Shown: piece after piece, positions 35,785-44,211 of the stretch | Layout of the letters: every line of letters begins with the position of its first letter | Position numbering within the stretch: position 1 is the first letter of the stretch | Assembly (NCBI GenBank): GCA_946620235.1 | Contig: CAMONC010000003.1 | Coordinates: 1-58,487 of the forward strand | Origin: an uncultured Lachnospiraceae bacterium | GTDB lineage: Bacteria; Bacillota; Clostridia; Lachnospirales; Lachnospiraceae | Direction: 5' to 3' | DNA: 58,487 bases | Notes under the pieces: generated by a model | Told to the model about the DNA's origin: nothing | The model's input: only the letters and a program-made list of their open reading frames with translations | Database searches by the model: none | Program-made: the position numbers and the translations under genes

Positions 35785-36411
35785 ATGCCCGGAAAAGACA
35801 AACACTACACAGATATACGTGCTCTGACGGATAATCCTTACCTTAACCTGTATGAAATGGATGCCGTTGCTTCAAGCGGCGCTCCTTTTCACTATTACTT
35901 TGCCAGCAGGAGAAAGGGCGACAGGCTCCGCATATGCACAGGACAGACCGATCCGGAAGGAGTACTGGTCTATGCGGTCGATGCGGACGATCCTTCCCGC
36001 ATCCTGCTCATTCATCAATACCGGTATCCTGTGGGCAGGTATCTGTATGAACTTCCTGCAGGGCTTATAGAAGAAGGGGAAACTCCTGAGGAAGCAGCTA
36101 TACGTGAGATCCGAGAGGAGACCGGTATGGAGTTTACTCCCTACGAAGCAAAGGGCAGTGTGCTGACCAGGCCGTATATGCTCGCTCAGGGGATATCCGA
36201 CGAAGCCGGTATCAATGTTTTCGGTACCGTGAAAGGTGAACTGACCACGTCATATCAGGAGGATACGGAATATATCCGCCCCAGGTGGGCTGACCGCGGC
36301 GAGGCAAAGCGTATTTTGTCCGAGGAGATCACTTCCATGAGAGCCCAGCTGTTGCTCAGCATGTTTGTACAGGCAGATCCTTCGGATCCCTTTGGGTTTC
36401 TGAGTATTTGA
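35785..36411 (+). CDS. Nudix hydrolase, ADP-ribose/GDP-mannose pyrophosphatase type
   Basis: 208 residues. The Nudix box is complete: GLIEEGETPEEAAIREIREE, then TG (about 93-114). The flanking LIHQYRYPVGRYLYELPAG is typical of nucleoside-diphosphate-sugar pyrophosphatases such as ADP-ribose pyrophosphatase and the GDP-mannose hydrolase NudK. Sitting between the mannose phosphorylases and manA/manC, a GDP-mannose substrate is plausible but unproven. The closest Shine-Dalgarno sequence, TTGGAG, is about 13 nt away, so translation may be weak. Confidence 0.85.
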   Translation: MPGKDKHYTDIRALTDNPYLNLYEMDAVASSGAPFHYYFASRRKGDRLRICTGQTDPEGVLVYAVDADDPSRILLIHQYRYPVGRYLYELPAGLIEEGETPEEAAIREIREETGMEFTPYEAKGSVLTRPYMLAQGISDEAGINVFGTVKGELTTSYQEDTEYIRPRWADRGEAKRILSEEITSMRAQLLLSMFVQADPSDPFGFLSI

Positions 36412-36426
36412 ATCAACGTGAAAGAT

Positions 36427-37413
36427 ATGAATAAAAACGTAAGCTACGAAAAACTTATATTTTTAAAGCCGGCTTTTGTACACAAGATATGGGGCAGTGC
36501 GAAGCTGCGTGAAGATTACGGATATGATGAACCTGGTGATGATATAGGCGAGTGCTGGGGAATCTCTGCTCACCCGCATAACGAGACCACCGTTGCCGGC
36601 GGTGAATATGCCGGAATGAGACTGAGTGAGCTGTGGAGGGATCATCGTGAACTGTTCGGAAATGCCGATGGGGAAGAGTTCCCTCTTTTGACGAAGATAA
36701 TCACGGCAAAGGATGACTTAAGTGTCCAGGTGCATCCCGATGATGCATATGCTATGGAGCATGAAAACGGATCCAGTGGCAAAACGGAATGCTGGTATGT
36801 GCTGGATGCCGAACCGGGCAGCAGGCTGGCTGTGGGACACAATGCACGATCCCGGGAGGAACTCATCGATATGATCGAAGCGGGAAGGTGGGAAGATCTG
36901 ATCAGATATACGGATGTCGTTGCAGGCGATTTTATCCAAATCCCACCGGGAACGGTTCATGCCATAGGCGGAGGGGTTACTCTTTTGGAAACCCAGCAGA
37001 GCTCGGATATCACATACAGGCTATACGATTATGAACGTAAGCAGGACGGATGTCTGCGCCCGCTGCAGCTTAAGCAATCCGAAGAAGTGATCGCCGTTCC
37101 GGCCGCCGATGTAGCTGATGAGATCATTCATGATGATTCCGATGATGATGTGGTCTGCCTGATCTCATGTGATCATTATGAAGTCTATCGGATCACATGC
37201 AGGGATGAACTGACCGTGGAGTTTGACAGGCCTTTTGTGCTCATGAGTGTGGTGGAAGGAGAGGGCACCGTGAAGTCTGATCGGGACAATGGCGCCGGGG
37301 AATCAGAGAGTACCCGTGTAAAAAAAGGAGATCATTTTATAGTTCCGGCCGGGTTTGGCAAGCTCGCCATGTCAGGAAGTATCAAGATCATAGCATCCTG
37401 CCTCCCGCTGTAA
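36427..37413 (+). CDS. manA: Mannose-6-phosphate isomerase, class I
   Basis: 328 residues from ATG 36427 (GTG 36418 is an alternative). It converts mannose 6-phosphate and fructose 6-phosphate. Zinc-site motifs are LSVQVHPDDAYA (His), GKTECWYVL (Glu) and IPPGTVHAIGGG (His); HKIWGSAKLREDYG and ECWGISAHPHNE are also family stretches. It is of the short bacterial class found in Bacillota. It links the mannan pathway to glycolysis, but a phosphomannomutase to supply mannose 6-phosphate is not seen in the window. Confidence 0.93.
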   Translation: MNKNVSYEKLIFLKPAFVHKIWGSAKLREDYGYDEPGDDIGECWGISAHPHNETTVAGGEYAGMRLSELWRDHRELFGNADGEEFPLLTKIITAKDDLSVQVHPDDAYAMEHENGSSGKTECWYVLDAEPGSRLAVGHNARSREELIDMIEAGRWEDLIRYTDVVAGDFIQIPPGTVHAIGGGVTLLETQQSSDITYRLYDYERKQDGCLRPLQLKQSEEVIAVPAADVADEIIHDDSDDDVVCLISCDHYEVYRITCRDELTVEFDRPFVLMSVVEGEGTVKSDRDNGAGESESTRVKKGDHFIVPAGFGKLAMSGSIKIIASCLPL

Positions 37414-37423
37414 GAATTAAGGC

Positions 37424-37440
37424 ACCGGCAGGCCTGCGGT
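37424..37440 (+). other. Short hairpin after manA (weak terminator candidate)
   Basis: ACC-G-GCA and TGC-GGT form a 6-bp stem with one bulged G and loop GGCC. No T-tract follows directly, so it would end the mannan operon only weakly. Confidence 0.3.
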
Positions 37441-37444
37441 ACAG

Positions 37445-37473
37445 TTGTATTTATCCCCCGTTTTTAGTAAAAT
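37445..37473 (+). promoter_or_regulatory. Promoter of manC and downstream genes
   Basis: TTGTAT (37445-37450), 17-nt spacer, TAAAAT (37468-37473). The start would be near 37480, giving a 33-nt leader. One arm of a 12-bp inverted repeat lies in the spacer. Confidence 0.4.
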
Positions 37474-37508
37474 AAAGTATCTACGTGCATATGTCGAAAA
37501 CGGGGGAT
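37453..37508. repeat. 12-bp inverted repeat spanning the manC promoter and ribosome site
   Basis: ATCCCCCGTTTT (37453-37464) and AAAACGGGGGAT (37497-37508) are perfect complements, 32 nt apart. The right arm contains the Shine-Dalgarno GGGGGA of manC, and the left arm is inside the promoter spacer. Confidence 0.75.
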
Positions 37509-37512
37509 TTTC

Positions 37513-38850
37513 ATGAATATAGTTCTTTTATCGGGTGGCTCGGGTAAGCGTCTGTGGCCGCTTTCAAACGACATCAGATCCAAGCAGTTCATAAAGATAT
37601 TCCGTACATCGGATGGTAATTACGAATCCATGGTACAGAGAATGTACAGAATGCTCCGGGAAGTCGATCCCGAAGCCGTAATAACCATTGCAACATCCAA
37701 ATCCCAGGTTTCATCCATACATAACCAGATAGGCGCTCAGGTCGGCATATCCGTGGAACCGTGCAGACGGGATACTTTTCCGGCGATAGCACTGGCAGCA
37801 TCCTATCTGTATCACGTGCAGGGGGTAGGAGAGGACGAGCCGGTTATTGTATGTCCGATCGACCCCTATGTGGAAGCCGATTATTTCCGCACACTCTCCG
37901 CGTTGAGCAATCATGTCGCGGAAGCGGATGTCAATCTGTCACTCATGGGTATCGAACCCACATATCCCAGCGAGAAATACGGATATGTTATCCCCACCGC
38001 AAAAGAAGAATTCAGTCCGGTGGCAGCTTTTAAAGAAAAACCCGATATGAAAACCGCCCGCAGTTATATAGAGCAGGGGGCTTTGTGGAATGCGGGAGTA
38101 TTCGGATTCAAGCTCCGCTATATGCTGAATAAAGCCGAAGAAATCCTCGGAACATCGGATTATAAGACTCTTTTTGATACATATGATACGCTGACCAGGA
38201 TCAGCTTCGATTATGCCGTGGGCGAGAAAGAACCGCTGATAGACGTTCTTCGTTTCTCGGGAGAGTGGAAGGATCTGGGTACCTGGAATACGCTGACCGA
38301 GGCTATGGACGATACCGTGATAGGACAGGGTATCATGAACGACAGCTGTGAGAACGTGAGCATATTGAATGAACTGGATATGCCCATCCTGGCTATGGGG
38401 CTTAAGGATATGGTCATAGCAGCAAGTCCTGAAGGCATACTTGTTTCTGATCTGCATCAGTCAAGTTATATCAAGCCGTATGTGGATTCTTTGGATGGGG
38501 AAGTCCGGTTCGCCGAGAAGTCATGGGGCGAATTCCGGGTCATTGATATAGAGGAAGACAGCCAGACGATAAGGGTCACGCTCAATCCCGGTCATGAGAT
38601 GAATTATCACTCTCACGAGCATCGGGATGAGGTCTGGACGATCCTCAGCGGATCGGGCGCATCCATCGTGGATGGCGAGGTAAGGCGAGTGGGCCCCGGA
38701 GACGTGATCCGTATTCCGGCCGGTGCCAGACATATGATCCACGCATTCGATACGCTCAGAGTCATGGAGGTCCAGCTGGGGACTGACATCCGTGTTGCAG
38801 ATAAGATCAAATACGATAAGCCGGAGAATTGGCTCAATGAAACAGAGTGA
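37513..38850 (+). CDS. manC: Mannose-1-phosphate guanylyltransferase/mannose-6-phosphate isomerase (type II)
   Basis: 445 residues, bifunctional type. The N-terminal nucleotidyltransferase has LLSGGSGKRLWPLS (about 5-18) and the FKEKPD sugar-phosphate motif, then ALWNAGVFGFK. The C-terminal cupin (about 340-430) has NYHSHEHRDEVWTIL and VGPGDVIRIPAGARH, the zinc site of type II isomerase. It makes GDP-mannose from mannose 1-phosphate and GTP. The Shine-Dalgarno GGGGGA is part of an inverted repeat. Five glycosyltransferases lie further down the same apparent transcript. Confidence 0.93.
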   Translation: MNIVLLSGGSGKRLWPLSNDIRSKQFIKIFRTSDGNYESMVQRMYRMLREVDPEAVITIATSKSQVSSIHNQIGAQVGISVEPCRRDTFPAIALAASYLYHVQGVGEDEPVIVCPIDPYVEADYFRTLSALSNHVAEADVNLSLMGIEPTYPSEKYGYVIPTAKEEFSPVAAFKEKPDMKTARSYIEQGALWNAGVFGFKLRYMLNKAEEILGTSDYKTLFDTYDTLTRISFDYAVGEKEPLIDVLRFSGEWKDLGTWNTLTEAMDDTVIGQGIMNDSCENVSILNELDMPILAMGLKDMVIAASPEGILVSDLHQSSYIKPYVDSLDGEVRFAEKSWGEFRVIDIEEDSQTIRVTLNPGHEMNYHSHEHRDEVWTILSGSGASIVDGEVRRVGPGDVIRIPAGARHMIHAFDTLRVMEVQLGTDIRVADKIKYDKPENWLNETE

Positions 38851-38862
38851 TCGGGGGACAGT

Positions 38863-40191
38863 ATGAAACTGAATTATAAAAGGACATTTTTTATAGGATT
38901 GGCATTTCTGTCAATCTGTGCATTCTGGCAGATGTACGACAACATCATACCGCTCATGCTTCAGCGGACGTTTCATTTAAATGAGACGATCACCGGTGCG
39001 ATCATGGCGCTTGATAATGTTCTGGCGGTATTCCTTTTGCCGATACTCGGTACGATATCCGACAGGGTTGACACCCCGATGGGACGACGCACCCCGTTTG
39101 TCATCGTTGGAACATTGCTGGCGGTCGTACTCCTGTATTTGCTCGGAGTAGCTAACCGCCGGGCATCTCTTGTGATGTTCATCACCGTCTTATTGCTGCT
39201 GCTGATAGCGATGGGGCTCTATCGTTCCCCGGCAGTCGCACTGATGCCTGACCTTACTCCCAAGCCGCTCAGAAGCCAGGGCAACGCCGTGATCAACCTG
39301 ATGGGAGCTATTGGCGGAGTATATACCCTGATACTGATATCGGTCCTTTCCAAGGATGACAATGACTATATGCCGATCCTGCTCGGGGTCATAGCGATCA
39401 TGATCATTGCTGTGGTCGTTCTGGTGATCACGATCAGGGAGAAGAAGCTGGCTCCGGAGGTCGCCAAAGAAAACGAAGAGTGGGAAGCATCCCAGGCAAT
39501 GGAAGCAAAGGATTCGGATGATGCGGTACTTAAGTCCGCAGTCGAGACAGCAGAGGCTACCGAAGCGGGGGGAGCGCTTCCCGCAGATGTTAAGCGGAGT
39601 CTCCTTTTTATCCTGATATCGATAGCCCTGTGGTTTACAGCGTATAATGCAGTCAGCACAGCCTGGTCCAGATATGCTACCACGGTATGGAACATGAAGA
39701 ACGGCGGATATGCCAACTGTCTGATGGTAGGTACGGTGGCCGCCTGTCTGAGTTATATACCCATAGGTATCCTGGCTGCGAAGATCGGACGTAAGAGGTC
39801 CATCCTGATAGGAATAGTCATGCTGTTCATCAGTTATACGAGTGTGGCATTATACAGGGAGTTTTCACCTTCCATCAACATATTCTTCGTGCTGAACGGC
39901 GTGGGCTGGGCGGCTATCAACGTTAACTCGTTGCCCATGGTAGTGGAGATGTGTAAGGAATCAGATGTCGGTAAATACACCGGTCTGTATTACACTTTCT
40001 CCATGTCGGCACAGATAGTGACCCCTATTCTGTCGGGCGCATTGCTTCAGTATGTGTCGTACCGTACGCTTTTCCCTTATGCAGTCGTATTTATGGTGGC
40101 GGCTTTCGTCACTATGAGCATGGTCAAGCACGGAGACAATAAGCCGCAGAAGAAGATAAACAAACTGGAATATCTGGACATAGATGATTAA
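38863..40191 (+). CDS. MFS transporter (SLC45/sugar-transporter-like)
   Basis: 442 residues with about twelve transmembrane helices and a charged central loop (about 200-245, rich in Glu/Ala). FWQMYDNIIPLMLQ in helix 1 and the loop ISDRVDTPMGRRTPFVIVG match the D-R-x-G-R-R signature of MFS proteins near the sugar/SLC45 group. The ribosome site is CGGGGGA, 12 nt after manC. The substrate is unknown; the position next to manC suggests a sugar or glycoside. Confidence 0.82.
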   Translation: MKLNYKRTFFIGLAFLSICAFWQMYDNIIPLMLQRTFHLNETITGAIMALDNVLAVFLLPILGTISDRVDTPMGRRTPFVIVGTLLAVVLLYLLGVANRRASLVMFITVLLLLLIAMGLYRSPAVALMPDLTPKPLRSQGNAVINLMGAIGGVYTLILISVLSKDDNDYMPILLGVIAIMIIAVVVLVITIREKKLAPEVAKENEEWEASQAMEAKDSDDAVLKSAVETAEATEAGGALPADVKRSLLFILISIALWFTAYNAVSTAWSRYATTVWNMKNGGYANCLMVGTVAACLSYIPIGILAAKIGRKRSILIGIVMLFISYTSVALYREFSPSINIFFVLNGVGWAAINVNSLPMVVEMCKESDVGKYTGLYYTFSMSAQIVTPILSGALLQYVSYRTLFPYAVVFMVAAFVTMSMVKHGDNKPQKKINKLEYLDIDD

Positions 40192-40217
40192 AGAACCATA
40201 TGACGGGGTAAATGACA

Positions 40218-41735
40218 ATGCTTAAGAAACAGGTTGTGATCGTAGGTGCCGGAGTTACGGGTACTTGTATAGCCAGAGAGCTTTCACGCAGACAGCTTGA
40301 TGTGCTCGTTATAGAGCGTGCTTCCGATGTGTGTGAAGGTACATCCAAGGCAAACAGCGGTATAGCACACTCAGGTTATGATGCCAAGCCCGGCACATTG
40401 AAGGCCAGATTCAACATAGAAGGCAGCAGGCTGATGCCGCAATTGGCCAAAGAACTTGATTTCCCCTACAGAAATAACGGCTCGCTGGTGCTGTGCTTTG
40501 ATGAAGCCGATGTGGGCGCACTTAACGAACTGCTCGAGCGCGGCCGTACGAACGGGGTCGAGGGATTAAAGATCCTGAGCGGTGATGAGGTTCGGGGCAT
40601 GGAACCGAATGTGTCCGATGAGGTGGTAGCAGCTCTCTATGCACCCACCGGCGGAGTTGTGGATCCCTTCCTGCTGACTGTGGCCATGGCGGAGAATGCA
40701 GCGGTGAACGGTGTGGAGTTTTCATTTGATACCGAAGTGACGGGGATTGAGAAATCCTCGGAGGGTTATATTCTGACCTGTGAGCAGTACCCTTCGATCA
40801 GGAACGGACTGGATAGTCCGGGATCACTGCAGATACAGGCCGATATAGTTATCAATGCGGCCGGAGTACATGCTGATAGATTCCATAACATGGTATCGGA
40901 ACGGAAAATACACATAACTCCCCGAAAAGGCGAGTACTGCCTGCTTGACAAGAAAGTAGGCGGATACGTATCAGCTACACTCTTTCAGCTTCCGACAGCT
41001 AAAGGCAAGGGCGTACTGGTGACGCCTACCGTGCATGGCAACCTGATGGTGGGACCTACTGCGGTCGACGTAGAGGATCCCGATAAGACCGACACCTCGG
41101 CTGACGGACTGAATGCCGTTATTGCCACCGGTTCAAAGAGCGTTAAGAACCTGCCCTCCAAGGGTAATATCATCACATCTTTTGCGGGACTGAGAGCGCA
41201 TGAGGACGGAGGAGATTTCATAATAGAGGAAGTAAGCGATGCCCCCGGCTTTATTGACGTGGCAGGCATAGAGTCTCCCGGTCTTACCGCCGCACCGGCC
41301 ATAGGCAGATATGTGTCAGAGCTGGTTGACGGGATGTGTCATCCCCAAATGAAAGCATATTTCACTGCCACGAGACAAGGGATCCCTTCGGTGGCTCTTG
41401 CCGATACCGGGGAGAGACGCAGGCTGATCGAGGCAAACCCCTTATATGCCAAAGTTATATGCAGATGTGAACTCGTCACGGAGGGAGAGATAGTAGATGC
41501 GATACGGCGCCCCGTGGGTGCGGTCACACTGGATGGCATCAAGCGCAGGGTCCGCGCCGGAATGGGCAGATGTCAGGCGGGATTCTGTACTCCCAAGCAG
41601 GTCAATATCCTGGCGCGTGAGCTCGGAGTTGATATTTCACAGATAACAAAGAAGGGTGGCAGCTCCGGGCTGCTTACCGGATATCCCAAGGATGAAAAAG
41701 ATATAACCCGGAAGGGAGGTGCCTCCCATGAATAA
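40218..41735 (+). CDS. FAD-dependent glycerol-3-phosphate oxidase/dehydrogenase subunit with BFD-like domain (GlpA-like)
   Basis: About 505 residues. The Rossmann FAD motif VIVGAGVTGTCIARELSR opens the DAO-type oxidoreductase, with AGVHADRFHNM and FAGLRAHEDGGDFII conserved. The C-terminal BFD-like 2Fe-2S domain has CRCELVTEGEI and GRCQAGFC. This is the large subunit of the three-gene anaerobic glycerol 3-phosphate system of Clostridia, oxidising it to dihydroxyacetone phosphate. ATG 40218 is chosen since GGGG at 40205-40208 is 9 nt upstream; ATG 40212 is the alternative. Its end overlaps the next gene by 8 nt. Confidence 0.88.
   Translation: MLKKQVVIVGAGVTGTCIARELSRRQLDVLVIERASDVCEGTSKANSGIAHSGYDAKPGTLKARFNIEGSRLMPQLAKELDFPYRNNGSLVLCFDEADVGALNELLERGRTNGVEGLKILSGDEVRGMEPNVSDEVVAALYAPTGGVVDPFLLTVAMAENAAVNGVEFSFDTEVTGIEKSSEGYILTCEQYPSIRNGLDSPGSLQIQADIVINAAGVHADRFHNMVSERKIHITPRKGEYCLLDKKVGGYVSATLFQLPTAKGKGVLVTPTVHGNLMVGPTAVDVEDPDKTDTSADGLNAVIATGSKSVKNLPSKGNIITSFAGLRAHEDGGDFIIEEVSDAPGFIDVAGIESPGLTAAPAIGRYVSELVDGMCHPQMKAYFTATRQGIPSVALADTGERRRLIEANPLYAKVICRCELVTEGEIVDAIRRPVGAVTLDGIKRRVRAGMGRCQAGFCTPKQVNILARELGVDISQITKKGGSSGLLTGYPKDEKDITRKGGASHE
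41714..41727 (+). promoter_or_regulatory. Shine-Dalgarno sequence folded in a tight hairpin
   Basis: GGGAG-GTGC-CTCCC directly abuts the ATG at 41728 and contains the ribosome site GGGAGG. It lies within the last codons of the upstream gene, so ribosomes finishing that gene would open it. Confidence 0.6.
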
Positions 41736-43035
41736 GCATGTAAGCATAGTGGTTATAGGCGGCGGACCTGCCGGACTGGCAGCAGGGGTATCCGCATATA
41801 AGGCCGGAATAAAGGACGTACTTATCATAGAGCGTGATGTGAGACTGGGCGGTATCCTGAATCAGTGTATTCACAATGGATTTGGTCTGCATACCTTCAA
41901 AGAGGAGCTGACAGGTCCCGAGTATGCGGCAAGATATATCAGTCAGGTTGAGGAACTCGGAGTTCCGTACAGGCTGGCCACCATCGTAACGGATCTGCAG
42001 CTGTCCGGCAACGGTCATACGAAGCTGGTGACTACGATGGATGAACAGGGCGGTCTGACCGTATATGAAGCAGATGCCGTGATCCTGGCCATGGGTTGCA
42101 GGGAAAGAGCCAGAGGCGCATTGAATATACCCGGAGAGAGACCTGCAGGTATATATACAGCCGGTACGGCACAATACTTTGTAAATCTTGAGGGACGTAT
42201 GCCCGGACGGGAAGTGGTGATCCTCGGATCCGGAGATATAGGACTGATCATGGCCAGACGCATGACTCTGGAAGGGGCTCATGTGAAGCTGGTTGCTGAA
42301 CTCCAACCGTATTCGGGCGGACTGAAGCGCAATATAGTGCAATGTCTGGATGATTACGGGATCCCGTTGATGCTCTCACACACTGTTGTGAAGATCCACG
42401 GAGACAAGCGGCTGACGGGAGTAACCATAGCCGAGGTGGACGACAAACTCAGTCCTATCGCCGGCAGCGAGAAGTTTTATGAATGCGATACACTGCTTCT
42501 GAGCTGCGGACTGCTCCCGGAAAATGAGTTGTCCGGCCAGCTGGGTGTGAACCTAAGCCCGGTCACTTCCGGCGCGGTCGTAAACGAGAGTCTGGAAACG
42601 TCGGTACCGGGAGTATTCTCGTGCGGAAATGTGCTGCATGTCCATGACCTGGTGGATTATGTATCCGAGGAAGCGACAGCGGCCGGTAAACATGCCGCGG
42701 AATATATACAGTCGGGGATTGTAGAGTCCGCAGAGGGGGGATCCGATGAGAAAGTGACCCGTGTGATCACTGACGGAGGAGTCAGATACAGTGTACCGTC
42801 CCTGCTCAGACCGGATCATATGGCGGATCTGACGACCATCCGGTTCCGTGTAGGAGCAGTATATAAGGATGTGGATGTAGTAACATACGCTGATGGCAGG
42901 GAACTGGCCAGACTTCACAAAAGAGTTATGGCGCCCGGAGAGATGGAACAGCTGATCCTGCGGAAGAGTGACCTGATCTCGGAAGGTGTCCCGTCCGAAT
43001 ATCGTATAACTATAGAGAATAAAGCCGGACAATAG
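41728..43035 (+). CDS. FAD-dependent pyridine-nucleotide-disulfide-type oxidoreductase (GlpB-like partner)
   Basis: 435 residues. N-terminal VVIGGGPAGLAAGVSAYKAG binds FAD, and VILGSGDIGLIMARRMTLEG is a second nucleotide motif. NQCIHNGFGL near 45 is the family stretch. FSCGNVLHVHDLVDYVSEEA is the second FAD contact. It is the usual second subunit of the glycerol-3-phosphate trio and probably passes electrons onward. ATG 41728 follows GGGAGG; the frame also opens at GTG 41719, which overlaps the ribosome site and is unlikely. Confidence 0.88.
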   Translation: MNKHVSIVVIGGGPAGLAAGVSAYKAGIKDVLIIERDVRLGGILNQCIHNGFGLHTFKEELTGPEYAARYISQVEELGVPYRLATIVTDLQLSGNGHTKLVTTMDEQGGLTVYEADAVILAMGCRERARGALNIPGERPAGIYTAGTAQYFVNLEGRMPGREVVILGSGDIGLIMARRMTLEGAHVKLVAELQPYSGGLKRNIVQCLDDYGIPLMLSHTVVKIHGDKRLTGVTIAEVDDKLSPIAGSEKFYECDTLLLSCGLLPENELSGQLGVNLSPVTSGAVVNESLETSVPGVFSCGNVLHVHDLVDYVSEEATAAGKHAAEYIQSGIVESAEGGSDEKVTRVITDGGVRYSVPSLLRPDHMADLTTIRFRVGAVYKDVDVVTYADGRELARLHKRVMAPGEMEQLILRKSDLISEGVPSEYRITIENKAGQ

Positions 43036-43045
43036 AGGGTATATC

Positions 43046-43411
43046 ATGGAACACAAAGAACTGATATGTATAAACTGTCCTATGGGATGCATGCTGAGTG
43101 TCGATATAGATGATAACGGGGAGATGACCGTAACAGGTAATAACTGTCCGAGAGGTGATGTGTATGCCCGTAAGGAGCTTACCAATCCTACCAGGATCGT
43201 CACTTCCATAGTGAAGGTGACGAACGGGGAGCTGCCGGTAGTATCCGTAAAGACCAAAGAGGACATACCCAAGGATAAGATAGATGCGATAATAGATGAA
43301 TTAAAGGACATCTCAGTGGAAGCACCTGTATTGATCGGTGAAACCATACTGAAAGATGTTGCCGGCACCGGAGTAGATGTTATTGCAACCAAGAACATAG
43401 GGCGTGTATGA
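43046..43411 (+). CDS. DUF1667 protein, third subunit of the glycerol-3-phosphate oxidase set
   Basis: 121 residues. The N-terminus has ICINCPMGCMLSVDI, with two closely spaced cysteine pairs, then NNCPRGDVYARKE, together able to bind an iron-sulfur cluster. The rest (ITIVTSIVK-like VTSIVKVTNG and LKDVAGTGVDVIAT) is typical of DUF1667. In Clostridia this small protein always follows the two flavoproteins and is presumed to be an electron carrier. The ribosome site is GAGGGTA; its stop overlaps the first glycosyltransferase by 4 nt (ATGA). Confidence 0.9.
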   Translation: MEHKELICINCPMGCMLSVDIDDNGEMTVTGNNCPRGDVYARKELTNPTRIVTSIVKVTNGELPVVSVKTKEDIPKDKIDAIIDELKDISVEAPVLIGETILKDVAGTGVDVIATKNIGRV

Positions 43412-44196
43412 AGATAACGATCATCGTGGTGACGCTTAATGCCGGGGATGAGCTGAGAGCAACCGTAAAAAGCATCATAACTCAGACTTTCAGGGATATA
43501 GAGATCATCGTCAAGGACGGGATATCGACGGACGGATCTCTGCATAAACTGCCCGAGGATCCCAGGATACGTCTGATCTGTAAGCCCGACAACGGTATAT
43601 ACGATGCCATGAATCAGGCGCTGGAGGAAGCCCGCGGCGAATACGTGCTGTTTCTAAACTGCGGTGATTACCTCTACAATGAACATGTGCTGGAAAATGT
43701 AGCGGCGCATATCGAGGGACCGGGACTGCTCATATACGGAGATATTTATGACCGAACATCGAGATCCCGGGTCGCATCCAACCCTGAAATGGACGAATAT
43801 GCGCTTTTCCGTAATGTACCATGTCATCAGGCGTGCATATATGACCGCAAGGTCCTGCTCATGCACCCGTTCAATACGAAATATAAGGTCAGAGCCGACT
43901 ATGAGCAGTTCCTGTGGTGTTCCTATATCGCCAAGGTCAGGTTTATATACATATCCGAAGTTATCAGCTCATATATGGGCGGCGGTTTCTCGGAGGAGAA
44001 GCAGAACCGCAGGATATCCAGAGAGGAGCACACGGATATAGTCGAGAATTATATGCCCCACAAAAGCGTGGTAAGATACAGACGCAGAATGAGACTTACA
44101 CTGGCCCCGCTGCGCAGGCTGATCGCGGGCAATCCGGTAACAGGAGGGCTGTATAACCGGATCAAATCATCGGTATACGGCAAGAAGATGGAGTAG
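43408..44196 (+). CDS. Glycosyltransferase family 2
   Basis: 262 residues, GT-A fold. IIVVTLNAGDELRATVKSI, VKDGISTDGS and DNGIYDAMNQALEEARGEYV are nucleotide-sugar binding stretches, with GDIYDR as a DxD-like site. HQACIYDR and RADYEQFLW are typical of WcaA/WbbD-like enzymes. It should add a sugar to a growing surface glycan. The start overlaps the DUF1667 stop by 4 nt. Donor and acceptor cannot be read. Confidence 0.9.
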   Translation: MKITIIVVTLNAGDELRATVKSIITQTFRDIEIIVKDGISTDGSLHKLPEDPRIRLICKPDNGIYDAMNQALEEARGEYVLFLNCGDYLYNEHVLENVAAHIEGPGLLIYGDIYDRTSRSRVASNPEMDEYALFRNVPCHQACIYDRKVLLMHPFNTKYKVRADYEQFLWCSYIAKVRFIYISEVISSYMGGGFSEEKQNRRISREEHTDIVENYMPHKSVVRYRRRMRLTLAPLRRLIAGNPVTGGLYNRIKSSVYGKKME

Positions 44197-44211
44197 ACAG
44201 CAGGTAATCGT

